From Auanema rhodensis (lineage: Eukaryota > Nematoda > Chromadorea > Rhabditida > Rhabditidae): DNA of 64,000 nt. Below, piece after piece: positions 26,575-42,048 of this stretch. The translations under genes and the position numbers were made by a program. The DNA lies in contig OZ059899.1 of assembly GCA_964057225.1 (NCBI GenBank), forward strand, positions 248,001-312,000, given 5' to 3'. Positions within the stretch are counted from its first letter, which is position 1, and each line of letters starts with the position of its first letter. The notes under the pieces were generated by a model. It was not told where the DNA came from. It saw only the letters and a list, made by a program, of their open reading frames with translations, and did no database searches.

Positions 26575-29038
26575 CAATATCAATAAAAAATTGTTTTTAG
26601 ACTAATATGGACATGGGGAATCTAATTTCGAAAACCGCATCTCTTTATCTTTCACGTGAAGCAAGTTACATACCAAGTGCACATCACGTGTACATTTAAT
26701 TAGCATAAATTAAAGTTCACGTAAATTTCAAAGTCATGGTTACCATGCACCAATATCAATAAAAATTTGTTTTTAGACTAATATGGACATGGGGAATCTT
26801 ATTTTGAAAACCTCATCTCTTTATCTTTCACGTGAAGCGAGTTACATACCAAGTGCACATCACGTGTACATTTAATTAGCATAAATCAAAGTTCACGTAA
26901 ATTTCAAAGTCATGGTTACCATGAACCAATATCAATGAAAATTTGTTTTTAGACTAATATGGACATGGGGAATCTAATTTTGAAAACCGCATCTCTTTAT
27001 CTTTCACGTGAAGCGAGTTACATACCAAGTGCACATCACGTGTACATTTAATTAGCATGAATTAAAGTTCACGTAAATTTCAAAGTCATGGTTACCATGC
27101 ACCAATATCAATAAAAAATTGTTTTTAGACTAATATGGACATGAGGAATCTAATTTTGAAAACCGCATCTCTTTATCTTTCACGTGAAGCGAGTTATATA
27201 CCAAGTGCACATCACGTGTACATTTAATTAGCATAAATTAAAGTTCACGTAAATTTCAAAGTCATGGTTACCATGCACCAATATCAATAAAAATTTGTTT
27301 TTAGACTAATATGGACATGGGGAATCTAATTTTGAAAACCGTATCTCTTTATCTTTCACGTGAAGCGAGTTACATACCAAGTGCACATCACGTGTACATT
27401 TAATTAGCATAAATTAAAGTTCACGTAAATTTCAAAGTCATGGTTACCATGAACCAATATCAATAAAAATTTGTTTTTAGACTAATATGGACATGAGGAA
27501 TCTAATTTTGAAAACCGCATCTCTTTATCTTTCACGTGAAGCGAGTTACATACCAAGTGCACATCACGTGTACATTTAATTAGCATAAATTAAAGTTCAC
27601 GTAAATTTCAAAGTCATGGTTACCATGAACCAATATCAATAAAAATTTGTTTTTAGACTAATATGGACATGAGGAATCTAATTTTGAAAACCGCATCTCT
27701 TTATCTTTCACGTGAAGCGAGTTACATACCGAGTGCACCTCACGTGTACATTTAATTAGCATAAATTAAAGTTCACGTAAATTTCAAAGTCATGGTTACC
27801 ATGCACCAATATCAATAAAAATTTGTTTTTAGACTAATATGGACATGAGGAATCTAATTTTGAAAACCGCATCTCTTTATCTTTCACGTGAAGCGAGTTA
27901 CATACCAAGTGCACATCACGTGTACATTTAATTAGCATGAATTAAAGTTCACGTAAATTTCAAAGTCATGGTTACCATGCACCAATATCAATAAAAAATT
28001 GTTTTTAGACTAATATGGACATGGGGAATCTAATTTCGAAAACCGCATCTCTTTATCTTTCACGTGAAGCAAGTTACATACCAAGTGCACATCACGTGTA
28101 CATTTAATTAGCATAAATTAAAGTTCACGTAAATTTCAAAGTCATGGTTACCATGCACCAATATCAATAAAAATTTGTTTTTAGACTAATATGGACATGG
28201 GGAATCTTATTTTGAAAACCTCATCTCTTTATCTTTCACGTGAAGCGAGTTACATACCAAGTGCACATCACGTGTACATTTAATTAGCATAAATCAAAGT
28301 TCACGTAAATTTCAAAGTCATGGTTACCATGAACCAATATCAATGAAAATTTGTTTTTAGACTAATATGGACATGGGGAATCTAATTTTGAAAACCGCAT
28401 CTCTTTATCTTTCACGTGAAGCGAGTTACATACCAAGTGCACATCACGTGTACAATTAATTAGCATAAATTAAAGTTCACGTAAATTTCAAAGTCATGGT
28501 TACCATGAACCAATATCAATAAAAATTTGTTTTTAGACTAATATGGACATGATGAATCTAATTTTGAAAACCGCATCTCTTTATCTTTCACGTGAAGCGA
28601 GTTACATACCAAGTGCACATCACGTGTACATTTAATTAGCATAAATTAAAGTTCACGTAAATTTCAAAGTCATGGTTACCATGCACCAATATCAATGAAA
28701 ATTTGTTTTTAGACTAATATGGACATGGGGAATCTAATTTTGAAAACCGCATCTCTTTATCTTTCACGTGAAGCGAGTTACATACCAAGTGCACATCACG
28801 TGTACATTTAATTAGCATGAATTAAAGTTCACGTAAATTTCAAAGTCATGGTTACCATGCACCAATATCAATAAAAAATTGTTTTTAGACTAATATGGAC
28901 ATGAGGAATCTAATTTTGAAAACCGCATCTCTTTATCTTTCACGTGAAGCGAGTTATATACCAAGTGCACATCACGTGTACATTTAATTAGCATAAATTA
29001 AAGTTCACGTAAATTTCAAAGTCATGGTTACCATGCAC
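26575..29038 (+). repeat. Overlapping 8- and 10-monomer spaced variant blocks
   Basis: Monomers with TTTCG/GCAAGTT followed by CTTATTTTG/CCTCATC/ATCAAAG occur at 26575-26926 and 27983-28334 (8 monomers apart). A trio with CAATGAAAA/CATGAATT, then GAGTTATATACC, then CCGTATCTC begins at 26927 and 28687 (10 monomers apart; GAGTTATATA at 27191 and 28951). The two spacings overlap, so copying events were nested or interleaved. Confidence 0.65.
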
Positions 29039-29918
29039 CAATATCAATAAAAATTTGTTTTTAGACTAATATGGACATGGGGAATCTAATTTTGAAAACC
29101 GTATCTCTTTATCTTTCACGTGAAGCGAGTTACATACCAAGTGCACATCACGTGTACATTTAATTAGCATAAATTAAAGTTCACGTAAATTTCAAAGTCA
29201 TGGTTACCATGAACCAATATCAATAAAAATTTGTTTTTAGACTAATATGGACATGGGGAATCTAATTTTGAAAACCGCATCTCTTTATCTTTCACGTGAA
29301 GCGAGTTACATACCAAGTGCACATCACGTGTACATTTAATAAGCATAAATTAAAGTTCACGTAAATTTCAAAGTCATGGCTACCATGAACCAATATCAAT
29401 AAAAATTTGTTTTTAGACTAATATGGACATGATGAATCTAATTTTGAAAACCGCATCTCTTTATCTTTCACGTGAAGCGAGTTACATACCAAGTGCACAT
29501 CACGTGTACATTTAATTAGCATAAATTAAAGTTCACGTAAATTTCAAAGTCATGGTTACCATGAACCAATATCAATGAAAATTTGTTTTTAGACTAATAT
29601 GGACATGGGGAATCAAATTTTGAAAACCGCATCTCTTTATCTTTCACGTGAAGCGAGTTACATACCAAGTGCACATCACGTGTACATTTAATTAGCATAA
29701 ATCAAAGTTCACGTAAATTTCAAAGTCATGGTTACCATGAACCAATATCAATAAAAATTTGTTTTTAGACTAATATGGACATGTGGAATCTAATTTTGAA
29801 AACCGCATCTCTTTATCTTTCACGTGAAGCGAGTTACATACCAAGTGCACATCACGTGTACATTTAATTAGCATAAATCAAAGTTCACGTAAATTTCAAA
29901 GTCATGGTTACCATGAAC
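29039..29918 (+). repeat. Five-monomer higher-order unit, copy 1
   Basis: Five monomers in 880 bp, with diagnostic variants in order: CCGTATCTC; TAATAAGC with ATGGCTACC; GATGAATC; CAATGAAAA with ATCAAATTTTG and ATCAAAG; ATGTGGAATC with ATCAAAG. All five reappear in the same order at +880 bp. ATGTGGAATC is found nowhere else that I noticed. Confidence 0.88.
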
Positions 29919-30798
29919 CAATATCAATAAAAATTTGTTTTTAGACTAATATGGACATGGGGAATCTAATTTTGAAAACCGTATCTCTTTATCTTTCACG
30001 TGAAGCGAGTTACATACCAAGTGCACATCACGTGTACATTTAATTAGCATAAATTAAAGTTCACGTAAATTTCAAAGTCATGGTTACCATGAACCAATAT
30101 CAATAAAAATTTGTTTTTAGACTAATATGGACATGGGGAATCTAATTTTGAAAACCGCATCTCTTTATCTTTCACGTGAAGCGAGTTACATACCAAGTGC
30201 ACATCACGTGTACATTTAATAAGCATAAATTAAAGTTCACGTAAATTTCAAAGTCATGGCTACCATGAACCAATATCAATAAAAATTTGTTTTTAGACTA
30301 ATATGGACATGATGAATCTAATTTTGAAAACCGCATCTCTTTATCTTTCACGTGAAGCGAGTTACATACCAAGTGCACATCACGTGTACATTTAATTAGC
30401 ATAAATTAAAGTTCACGTAAATTTCAAAGTCATGGTTACCATGAACCAATATCAATGAAAATTTGTTTTTAGACTAATATGGACATGGGGAATCAAATTT
30501 TGAAAACCGCATCTCTTTATCTTTCACGTGAAGCGAGTTACATACCAAGTGCACATCACGTGTACATTTAATTAGCATAAATCAAAGTTCACGTAAATTT
30601 CAAAGTCATGGTTACCATGAACCAATATCAATAAAAATTTGTTTTTAGACTAATATGGACATGTGGAATCTAATTTTGAAAACCGCATCTCTTTATCTTT
30701 CACGTGAAGCGAGTTACATACCAAGTGCACATCACGTGTACATTTAATTAGCATAAATCAAAGTTCACGTAAATTTCAAAGTCATGGTTACCATGAAC
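29919..30798 (+). repeat. Five-monomer higher-order unit, copy 2
   Basis: This tandem copy of 29039-29918 looks identical by eye at all diagnostic positions (ATGGCTACC at 30260 against 29380; ATGTGGAATC near 30661 against 29781). It is among the youngest-looking duplications in the direct block. Confidence 0.88.
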
Positions 30799-32558
30799 CA
30801 ATATCAATAAAAATTTGTTTTTAGACTAATATGGACATGAGGAATCTAATTTTGAAAACCGCATCTCTTTATCTTTCACGTGAAGCGAGTTACATACCAA
30901 GTGCACATCACGTGTACATTTAATTAGCATAAATTAAAGTTCACGTAAATTTCAAAGTCATGGTTACCATGCACCAATATCAATAAAAATTTGTTTTTAG
31001 ACTAATATGGACATGGGGAATCTAATTTTGAAAATCGCATCTCTTTATCTTTCACGTGAAGCGAGTTACATACCAAGTGCACATCACGTGTACATTTAAT
31101 TAGCATAAATTAAAGTTCACGTAAATTTCAAAGTCATGGTTACCATGCACCAATATCAATAAAAATTTGTTTTTAGACTAATATGGACATGGGGAATCTA
31201 ATTTTGAAAACCGCATCTCTTTATCTTTCACGTGAAGCGAGTTACATACCAAGTGCACATCACGTGTACATTTAATTAGCATGAATTAAAGTTCACGTAA
31301 ATTTCAAAGTCATGGTTACCATGCACCAATATCAATAAAAATTTGTTTTTAGACTAATATGGACATGGGGAATCTAATTTTGAAAACCGCATCTCTTTAT
31401 CTTTCACGTGAAGCGAGTTACATACCAAGTGCACATCACGTGTACATTTAATTAGCATAAATTAAAGTTCACGTAAATTTCAAAGTCATGGTTACCATGC
31501 ACCAATATCAATAAAAATTTGTTTTTAGACTAATATGGACATGGGGAATCTTATTTTGAAAACCGCATCTCTTTATCTTTCACGTGAAGCGAGTTACATA
31601 CCAAGTGCACATCACGTGTACATTTAATTAGCATAAATTAAAGATCACGTAAATTTCAAAGTCATGGTTACCATGCACCAATATCAATAAAAATTTGTTT
31701 TTAGACTAATATGGACATGAGGAATCTAATTTTGAAAACCGCATCTCTTTATCTTTCACGTGAAGCGAGTTACATACCAAGTGCACATCACGTGTACATT
31801 TAATTAGCATAAATTAAAGTTCACGTAAATTTCAAAGTCATGGTTACCATGCACCAATATCAATAAAAATTTGTTTTTAGACTAATATGGACATGAGGAA
31901 TCTAATTTTGAAAACCGCATCTCTCTATCTTTCACGTGAAGCGAGTTACATACCAAGTGCACATCACGTGTACATTTAGTTAGCATAAATCAAAGTTCAC
32001 GTAAATTTCAAAGTCATGGTTACCATGAACCAATATCAATAAAAATTTGTTTTTAGACTAATATGGACATGGGGAATCTTATTTTGAAAACCGCATCTCT
32101 TTATCTTTCACGTGAAGCGAGTTACATACCAAGTGCACATCACGTGTACATTTAGTTAGCATAAATCAAAGTTCACGTAAATTTCAAAGTCATGGTTACC
32201 ATGAACCAATATCAATAAAAATTTGTTTTTAGACTAATATGGACATGAGGAATCTAATTTTGAAAACCGCATCTCTTTATCTTTCACGTGAAGCGAGTTA
32301 CATACCAAGTGCACATCACGTGTACATTTAATTAGCATAAATTAAAGTTCACGTAAATTTCAAAGTCATGGTTACCATGCACCAATATCAATAAAAATTT
32401 GTTTTTAGACTAATATGGACATGGGGAATCTTATTTTGAAAACCGCATCTCTTTATCTTTCACGTGAAGCGAGTTACATACCAAGTGCACATCACGTGTA
32501 CATTTAATTAGCATAAATTAAAGTTCACGTAAATTTCAAAGTCATGGTTACCATGCAC

Positions 32559-35500
32559 CAATATCAATATAATTTGTTTTTAGACTAATATGGACATGGG
32601 GAATCTAATTTTGAAAACCGCATCTCTTTATCTTTCACGTGAAGCGAGTTACATACCAAGTGCACATCACGTGTACATTTAATTAGCATAAATTAAAGTT
32701 CACGTAAATTTCAAAGTCATGGTTACCATGCACCAATATCAATAAAAATTTGTTTTTAGACTAATATGGACATGAGGAATCTAATTTTGAAAACCGCATC
32801 TCTTTATCTTTCACGTGAAGCGAGTTACATACCAAGTGCACATCACGTGTACATTTAATTAGCATAAATTAAAGTTCACGTAAATTTCAAAGTCATGGTT
32901 ACCATGAACCAATATCAATAAAAATTTGTTTTTTGACTAATATGGACATGGGGAATCTAATTTTGAAAACCGCATCTCTTTATCTTTCACGTGAAGCGAG
33001 TTACATACCAAGTGCACATCACGTGTACATTTAATTAGCATAAATTAAAGTTCACGTAAATTTCAAAGTCATGGTTACCATGCACCAATATCAATATAAT
33101 TTGTTTTTAGACTAATATGGACATGGGGAATCTAATTTTGAAAACCGCATCTCTTTATCTTTCACGTGAAGCGAGTTACATACCAAGTGCACATCACGTG
33201 TACATTTAATTAGCATAAATTAAAGTTCACGTAAATTTCAAAGTCATGGTTACCATGCACCAATATCAATAAAAATTTGTTTTTAGACTAATATGGACAT
33301 GGGGAATCTTATTTTGAAAACCGCATTTCTTTATCTTTCACGTGAAGCGAGTTACATACCAAGTGCACATCACGTGTACATTTAATTAGCATAAATTAAA
33401 GTTCACGTAAATTTCAAAGTCATGGTTACCATGCACCAATATCAATATAATTTGTTTTTAGACTAATATGGACATGAGGAATCTAATTTTGAAAACCGCA
33501 TCTCTTTATCTTTCACGTGAAGCGAGTTACATACCAAGTGCACATCACGTGTACATTTAATTAGCATAAATTAAAGTTCACGTAAATTTCAAAGTCATGG
33601 TTGCCATGCACCAATATCAATAAAAATTTGTTTTTAGACTAATATGGACATGGGGAATCTTATTTTGAAAACCGCATCTCTTTATCTTTCACGTGAAGCG
33701 AGTTACATACCAAGTGCACATCACGTGTACATTTAATTAGCATAAATTAAAGTTCACGTAAATTTCAAAGTCATGGTTACCATGCACCAATATCAATATA
33801 ATTTGTTTTTAGACTAATATGGACATGGGGAATCTAATTTTGAAAACCGCATCTCTTTATCTTTCACGTGAAGCGAGTTACATACCAAGTGCACATCACG
33901 TGTACATTTAATTAGCATAAATTAAAGTTCACGTAAATTTCAAAGTCATGGTTACCATGCACCAATATCAATATAATTTGTTTTTAGACTAATATGGACA
34001 TGGGGAATCTAATTTTGAAAACCGCATCTCTTTATCTTTCACGTGAAGCGAGTTACATACCAAGTGCACATCACGTGTACATTTAATTAGCATAAATTAA
34101 AGTTCACGTAAATTTCAAAGTCATGGTTACCATGCACCAATATCAATAAATATTTGTTTTTAGACTAATATGGACATGAGGAATCTAATTTTGAAAACCG
34201 CATCTCTTTATCTTTCACGTGAAGCGAGTTACATACCAAGTGCACATCACGTGTACATTTAATTAGCATAAATTAAAGTTCACGTAAATTTCAAAGTCAT
34301 GGTTACCATGCACCAATATCAATATAATTTGTTTTTAGACTAATATGGACATGGGGAATCTAATTTTGAAAACCGCATCTCTTTATCTTTCACGTGAAGC
34401 GAGTTACATACCAAGTGCACATCACGTGTACATTTAATTAGCATAAATTAAAGTTCACGTAAATTTCAAAGTCATGGTTACCATGCACCAATATCAATAT
34501 AATTTGTTTTTAGACTAATATGGACATGGGGAATCTAATTTTGAAAACCGCATCTCTTTATCTTTCACGTGAAGCGAGTTACATACCAAGTGCACATCAC
34601 GTGTACATTTAATTAGCATAAATTAAAGTTCACGTAAATTTCAAAGTCATGGTTACCATGCACCAATATCAATAAATATTCGTTTTTAGACTAATATGGA
34701 CATGAGGAATCTAATTTTGAAAACCGCATCTCTTTATCTTTCACGTGAAGCGAGTTACATACCAAGTGCACATCACGTGTACATTTAATTAGCATAAATT
34801 AAAGTTCACGTAAATTTCAAAGTCGTGGTTACCATGCACCAATATCATTAAAAATTCGTTTTTAGACTAATATGGACATGGGGAATCTAATTTTGAAAAC
34901 CGCATCTCTTTATCTTTCACGTGAAGCGAGTTACATACCAAGTGCACATCACGTGTACGTTCAATTAGCATAAATTAAAGTTCACGTAAATTTCAAAGTC
35001 ATGGTTACCATGCACCAATATCAATAAAAATTTGTTTTTAGACTAATATGGACATGGGGAATCTAATTTTGAAAACTGCATCTCTTTATCTTTCACGTGA
35101 AGCGAGTTACATACCAAGTGCACATCACGTGTACATTTAATTAGCATAAATTAAAGTTCACGTAAATTTCAAAGTCATGGTTACCATGCACCAATATCAA
35201 TAAAAAATTGTTTTCAGACTAATATGGACATGGGGAATCTAATTTTGAAAACCGCATCTCTTTATCTTTCACGTGAAGCGAGTTACATACCAAGTGCACA
35301 TCACGTGTACATTTAATTAGCATAAATTAAAGTTCACGTAAATTTCAAAGTCATGGTTACCATGCACCAATATCAATAAAAAATTGTTTTTAGACTAATA
35401 TGGACATGGGGAATCTAATTTTGAAAACTGCATCTCTTTATCTTTCACGTGAAGCGAGTTACATACCAAGTGCACATCACGTGTACATTTAATTAGCATA

Positions 35501-38500
35501 AATTAAAGTTCACGTAAATTTCAAAGTCATGGTTACCATGCACCAATATCAATAAAAATTTGTTTTTAGACTAATATGGACATGGGCAATCTAATTTTGA
35601 GAACCGCATCTCTTTATCTTTCACGTGAAGCGAGTTACATACCAAGTGCACATCACGTGTACATTAAATTAGCATAAATTAAAGTTCACGTAAATTTCAA
35701 AGTCATGGTTACCATGCACCAATATCAATAAAAATTTGTTTTTAGACTAATATGGACATGGGGAATCTAATTTTGAAAACCGCATCTCTTTATCTTTCGC
35801 GTGAAGCGAGTTACATACTAAGTGCACATCACGTGTACATTTAATTAGCATAAATTTAAGTTCACGTAAATTTCAAAGTCATGGTTACCATGCACCAATA
35901 TCAATAAAAATTTGTTTTTAGACTAATATGGACATGGGGAATCTAATTTTGAAAACCGCATCTCTTTATCTTTCACGTGAAGCGAGTTACATACCAAGTG
36001 CACATCACGTGTACATTTAATTAGCATGAATTAAAGTTCACGTAAATTTCAAAGTCATGGTTACCATGCACCAATATCAATAAAAATTTGTTTTTAGACT
36101 AATATGGACATGGGGAATCTAATTTTGAAAACCGCATCTCTTTATCTTTCACGTGAAGCGAGTTACATACCAAGTGCACATCACGTGTACATTTAATTAG
36201 CATAAATTAAAGTTCACGTAAATTTCAAAGTCATGGTTACCATGCACCAATATCAATAAAAATTTGTTTTTAGACTAATATGGACATGGGGAATCTTATT
36301 TTGAAAACCGCATCTCTTTATCTTTCACGTGAAGCGAGTTACATACCAAGTGCACATCACGTGTACATTTAATTAGCATAAATCAAAGTTCACGTAAATT
36401 TCAAAGTCATGGTTACCATGAACCAATATCAATAAAAATTTGTTTTTAGACTAATATGGACATGAGGAATCTAATTTTGAAAACCGCATCTCTTTATCTT
36501 TCACGTGAAGCGAGTTACATACCAAGTGCACATCACGTGTACATTTAATTAGCATAAATTAAAGATCACGTAAATTTCAAAGTCATGGTTACCATGCACC
36601 AATATCAATAAAAATTTGTTTTTAGACTAATATGGACATGAGGAATCTAATTTTGAAAACCGCATCTCTTTATCTTTCACGTGAAGCGAGTTACATACCA
36701 AGTGCACATCACGTGTACATTTAATTAGCATAAATTAAAGTTCACGTAAATTTCAAAGTCATGGTTACCATGAACCAATATCAATAAAAATTTGTTTTTA
36801 GACTAATATGGACATGAGGAATCTAATTTTGAAAACCGCATCTCTTTATCTTTCACGTGAAGCGAGTTACATACCAAGTGCACATCACGTGTACATTTAA
36901 TTAGCATAAATTAAAGTTCACGTAAATTTCAAAGTCATGGTTACCATGCACCAATATTAATAAAAATTTGTTTTTAGACTAATATGGACATGGGGAATCT
37001 TATTTTGAAAACCGCATCTCTTTATCTTTCACGTGAAGCGAGTTACATACCAAGTGCACATCACGTGTACATTTAATTAGCATAAATTAAAGTTCACGTA
37101 AATTTCAAAGTCATGGTTACCATGCACCAATATCAATATAATTTGTTTTTAGACTAATATGGACATGGGGAATCTAATTTTGAAAACCGCATCTCTTTAT
37201 CTTTCACGTGAAGCGAGTTACATACCAAGTGCACATCACGTGTACATTTAATTAGCATAAATTAAAGTTCACGTAAATTTCAAAGTCATGGTTACCATGC
37301 ACCAATATCAATATAATTTGTTTTTAGACTAATATGGACATGGGGAATCTAATTTTGAAAACCGCATCTCTTTATCTTTCACGTGAAGCGAGTTACATAC
37401 CAAGTGCACATCACGTGTACATTTAATTAGCATAAATTAAAGTTCACGTAAATTTCAAAGTCATGGTTACCATGCACCAATATCAATAAATATTTGTTTT
37501 TAGACTAATATGGACATGAGGAATCTAATTTTGAAAACCGCATCTCTTTATCTTTCACGTGAAGCGAGTTACATACCAAGTGCACATCACGTGTACATTT
37601 AATTAGCATAAATTAAAGTTCACGTAAATTTCAAAGTCATGGTTACCATGCACCAATATCAATATAATTTGTTTTTAGACTAATATGGACATGGGGAATC
37701 TAATTTTGAAAACCGCATCTCTTTATCTTTCACGTGAAGCGAGTTACATACCAAGTGCACATCACGTGTACATTTAATTAGCATAAATTAAAGTTCACGT
37801 AAATTTCAAAGTCATGGTTACCATGCACCAATATCAATAAAAATTTGTTTTTAGACTAATATGGACATGAGGAATCTAATTTTGAAAACCGCATCTCTTT
37901 ATCTTTCACGTGAAGCGAGTTACATACCAAGTGCACATCACGTGTACATTTAATTAGCATAAATTAAAGTTCACGTAAATTTCAAAGTCATGGTTACCAT
38001 GAACCAATATCAATAAAAATTTGTTTTTTGACTAATATGGACATGGGGAATCTAATTTTGAAAACCGCATCTCTTTATCTTTCACGTGAAGCGAGTTACA
38101 TACCAAGTGCACATCACGTGTACATTTAATTAGCATAAATTAAAGTTCACGTAAATTTCAAAGTCATGGTTACCATGCACCAATATCAATATAATTTGTT
38201 TTTAGACTAATATGGACATGGGGAATCTAATTTTGAAAACCGCATCTCTTTATCTTTCACGTGAAGCGAGTTACATACCAAGTGCACATCACGTGTACAT
38301 TTAATTAGCATAAATTAAAGTTCACGTAAATTTCAAAGTCATGGTTACCATGCACCAATATCAATAAAAATTTGTTTTTAGACTAATATGGACATGGGGA
38401 ATCTAATTTTGAAAACCGCATCTCTTTATCTTTCACGTGAAGCGAGTTACATACCAAGTGCACATCACGTGTACATTTAATTAGCATAAATTAAAGTTCA

Positions 38501-38720
38501 CGTAAATTTCAAAGTCATGGTTACCATGCACCAATATCAATATATTTTGTTTTTAGACTAATATGGACATGGGGAATCTAATTTTGAAAACCGCATCTCT
38601 TTATCTTTCACGTGAAGCGAGTGACATACCAAGTGCACATCACGTGTACATTTAATTAGCATAAATTAAAGTTCACGTAAATTTCAAAGTCATGGTTACC
38701 ATGCACCAATATCAATAAAA
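32559..38720 (+). repeat. Zone rich in 175-bp monomers (1-bp A-tract deletion)
   Basis: Eleven monomers read CAATATAATTTG where the common form is CAATAAAAATTTG, making them 175 bp. They are near 32567, 33095, 33445, 33796, 33970, 34321, 34496, 37135, 37310, 37661 and 38188, with a twelfth form (TATATTTTG) near 38541. All lie in this zone of the direct block. A rarer AATAAATATT variant at 34141 and 37481 is separated by 3,340 bp, which is 19 monomers less four 1-bp deletions. This shows that part of the zone was itself copied. Confidence 0.8.
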
Positions 38721-39234
38721 ATTTGTTTTTAGACTAATATGGACATGAGGAATCTAATTTTGAAAACCGCATCTCTTTATCTTTCACGTGAAGCGAGTTA
38801 CATACCAAGTGCACATCACGTGTACATTTAATTAGCATAAATTAAAGTTCACGTAAATTTCAAAGTCATGGTTACCATGAACCAATATCAATAAAAATTT
38901 GTTTTTTGACTAATATGGACATGGGGAATCTAATTTTGAAAACCGCATCTCTTTATCTTTCACGTGAAGCGAGTCACATACCAAGTGCACATCACGTGTA
39001 CATTTAATTAGCATAAATTAAAGTTCACGTAAATTTCAAAGTCATGGTTACCATGCACCAATATCAATAAAAATTTGTTTTTAGACTAATATGGACATGA
39101 GGAATCTAATTTTGAAAACCGCATCTCTTTATCTTTCACGTGAAGCGAGTTACATACCAAGTGCACATCACGTGTACATTTAATTAGCATAAATTAAAGT
39201 TCACGTAAATTTCAAAGTCATGGTTACCATGCAC

Positions 39235-40641
39235 CAATATCAATAAAAATTTGTTTTTAGACTAATATGGACATGAGGAATCTAATTTTGAAAACTGCAT
39301 CTCTCTATCTTTCACGTGAAGCGAGTTACATACCAAGGGCACATCACGTGTACATTTAATTAGCATAAATTAAAGTTCACGTAAATTTCAAAGTCATGGT
39401 TACCATGAACCAATATCAATAAAAATTTGTTTTTAGACTAATATGGACATGGGGAATCTAATTTTGAAAACCGCATCTCTTTATCTTTCACGTGAAGCGA
39501 GTTACATACCAAGTGCACATCACGTGTACATTTAATTAGCATAAATTAAAGTTCACGTAAATTTCAAAGTCATGGTTACCATGCACCAATATCAATAAAA
39601 ATTTGTTTTTAGACTAATATGGACATGGGGAATCTAATTTTGAAAACCGCATCTCTTTATCTTTCACGTGAAGCGAGTTACATACCAAATGCACATCAAG
39701 TGTACATTTAATTAGCATAAATTAAAGTTCACGTAAATTTCAAAGTCATGGTTACCATGCACCAATATCAATAAAAATTTTTTTTAGACTAATATGGACA
39801 TGGGGAATCTAATTTTGAAAACCGCATCTCTTTATCTTTCACGTGAAGCGAGTTACATACCAAGTGCACATCACGTGTACATTTAATTAGCATAAATTAA
39901 AGTTCACGTAAATTTCAAAGTCATGGTTACCATGCACCAATATCAATAAAAATTTGTTTTTAGACTAATATGGACATGAGGAATCTAATTTTGAAAACCG
40001 CATCTCTTTATCTTTCACGTGAAGCGAGTTACACACTAAGTGCACATCACGTGTACATTTAATTAGCATAAATTAAAGTTCACGTAAATTTCAAAGTCAT
40101 GGTTACCATGCACCAATATCAATAAAAATTTGTTTTTAGACTAATATGGACATGGGGAATCTAATTTTGAAAACCGCATCTCTTTATCTTTCACGTGAAG
40201 CGAGTTACATACCAAGTGCACATCACGTGTACATTTAATTAGCATAAATTAAAGTTCACGTAAATTTCAAAGTCATGGTTACCATGCACCAATATCAATA
40301 AAAATTTGTTTTTAGACTAATATGGACATGAGGAATCTAATTTTGAAAACCGCATCTCTTTATCTTTCACGTGAAGCGAGTTACATACCAAGTGCACATC
40401 ACGTGTACATTTAATTAGCATAAATTAAAGTTCACGTAAATTTCAAAGTCATGGTTACCATGAACCAATATCAATAAAAATTTGTTTTTTGACTAATATG
40501 GACATGGGGAATCTAATTTTGAAAACCGCATCTCTTTATCTTTCACGTGAAGCGAGTTACATACCAAGTGCACATCACGTGTACATTTAATTAGCATAAA
40601 TTAAAGTTCACGTAAATTTCAAAGTCATGGTTACCATGCAC
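39235..40641 (+). repeat. Eight-monomer higher-order unit, copy 1 (1,407 bp)
   Basis: The ordered signature is: AAACTGCATC with CTCTATC and CCAAGGGCAC; plain; CCAAATGCAC with ATCAAGTGTAC; a 175-bp monomer that has lost the G of TTTGTTTTTAG; GAGGAATC with ACACACTAAG; plain; GAGGAATC; GTTTTTTGAC. It contains one of only two copies in the window where the second CACGTG box is broken (near 39697). Confidence 0.88.
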
Positions 40642-42048
40642 CAATATCAATAAAAATTTGTTTTTAGACTAATATGGACATGAGGAATCTAATTTTGAAA
40701 ACTGCATCTCTCTATCTTTCACGTGAAGCGAGTTACATACCAAGGGCACATCACGTGTACATTTAATTAGCATAAATTAAAGTTCACGTAAATTTCAAAG
40801 TCATGGTTACCATGAACCAATATCAATAAAAATTTGTTTTTAGACTAATATGGACATGGGGAATCTAATTTTGAAAACCGCATCTCTTTATCTTTCACGT
40901 GAAGCGAGTTACATACCAAGTGCACATCACGTGTACATTTAATTAGCATAAATTAAAGTTCACGTAAATTTCAAAGTCATGGTTACCATGCACCAATATC
41001 AATAAAAATTTGTTTTTAGACTAATATGGACATGGGGAATCTAATTTTGAAAACCGCATCTCTTTATCTTTCACGTGAAGCGAGTTACATACCAAATGCA
41101 CATCAAGTGTACATTTAATTAGCATAAATTAAAGTTCACGTAAATTTCAAAGTCATGGTTACCATGCACCAATATCAATAAAAATTTTTTTTAGACTAAT
41201 ATGGACATGGGGAATCTAATTTTGAAAACCGCATCTCTTTATCTTTCACGTGAAGCGAGTTACATACCAAGTGCACATCACGTGTACATTTAATTAGCAT
41301 AAATTAAAGTTCACGTAAATTTCAAAGTCATGGTTACCATGCACCAATATCAATAAAAATTTGTTTTTAGACTAATATGGACATGAGGAATCTAATTTTG
41401 AAAACCGCATCTCTTTATCTTTCACGTGAAGCGAGTTACACACTAAGTGCACATCACGTGTACATTTAATTAGCATAAATTAAAGTTCACGTAAATTTCA
41501 AAGTCATGGTTACCATGCACCAATATCAATAAAAATTTGTTTTTAGACTAATATGGACATGGGGAATCTAATTTTGAAAACCGCATCTCTTTATCTTTCA
41601 CGTGAAGCGAGTTACATACCAAGTGCACATCACGTGTACATTTAATTAGCATAAATTAAAGTTCACGTAAATTTCAAAGTCATGGTTACCATGCACCAAT
41701 ATCAATAAAAATTTGTTTTTAGACTAATATGGACATGAGGAATCTAATTTTGAAAACCGCATCTCTTTATCTTTCACGTGAAGCGAGTTACATACCAAGT
41801 GCACATCACGTGTACATTTAATTAGCATAAATTAAAGTTCACGTAAATTTCAAAGTCATGGTTACCATGAACCAATATCAATAAAAATTTGTTTTTTGAC
41901 TAATATGGACATGGGGAATCTAATTTTGAAAACCGCATCTCTTTATCTTTCACGTGAAGCGAGTTACATACCAAGTGCACATCACGTGTACATTTAATTA
42001 GCATAAATTAAAGTTCACGTAAATTTCAAAGTCATGGTTACCATGCAC
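40642..42048 (+). repeat. Eight-monomer higher-order unit, copy 2 (1,407 bp)
   Basis: This is a direct tandem copy of 39235-40641. Every marker recurs at +1,407 bp, including the 1-bp deletion (near 41187), ACACACTAAG (41438) and the broken second CACGTG box (near 41105). The next monomer (42049) departs from the pattern with AAATGTGTTTTT. Confidence 0.88.
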
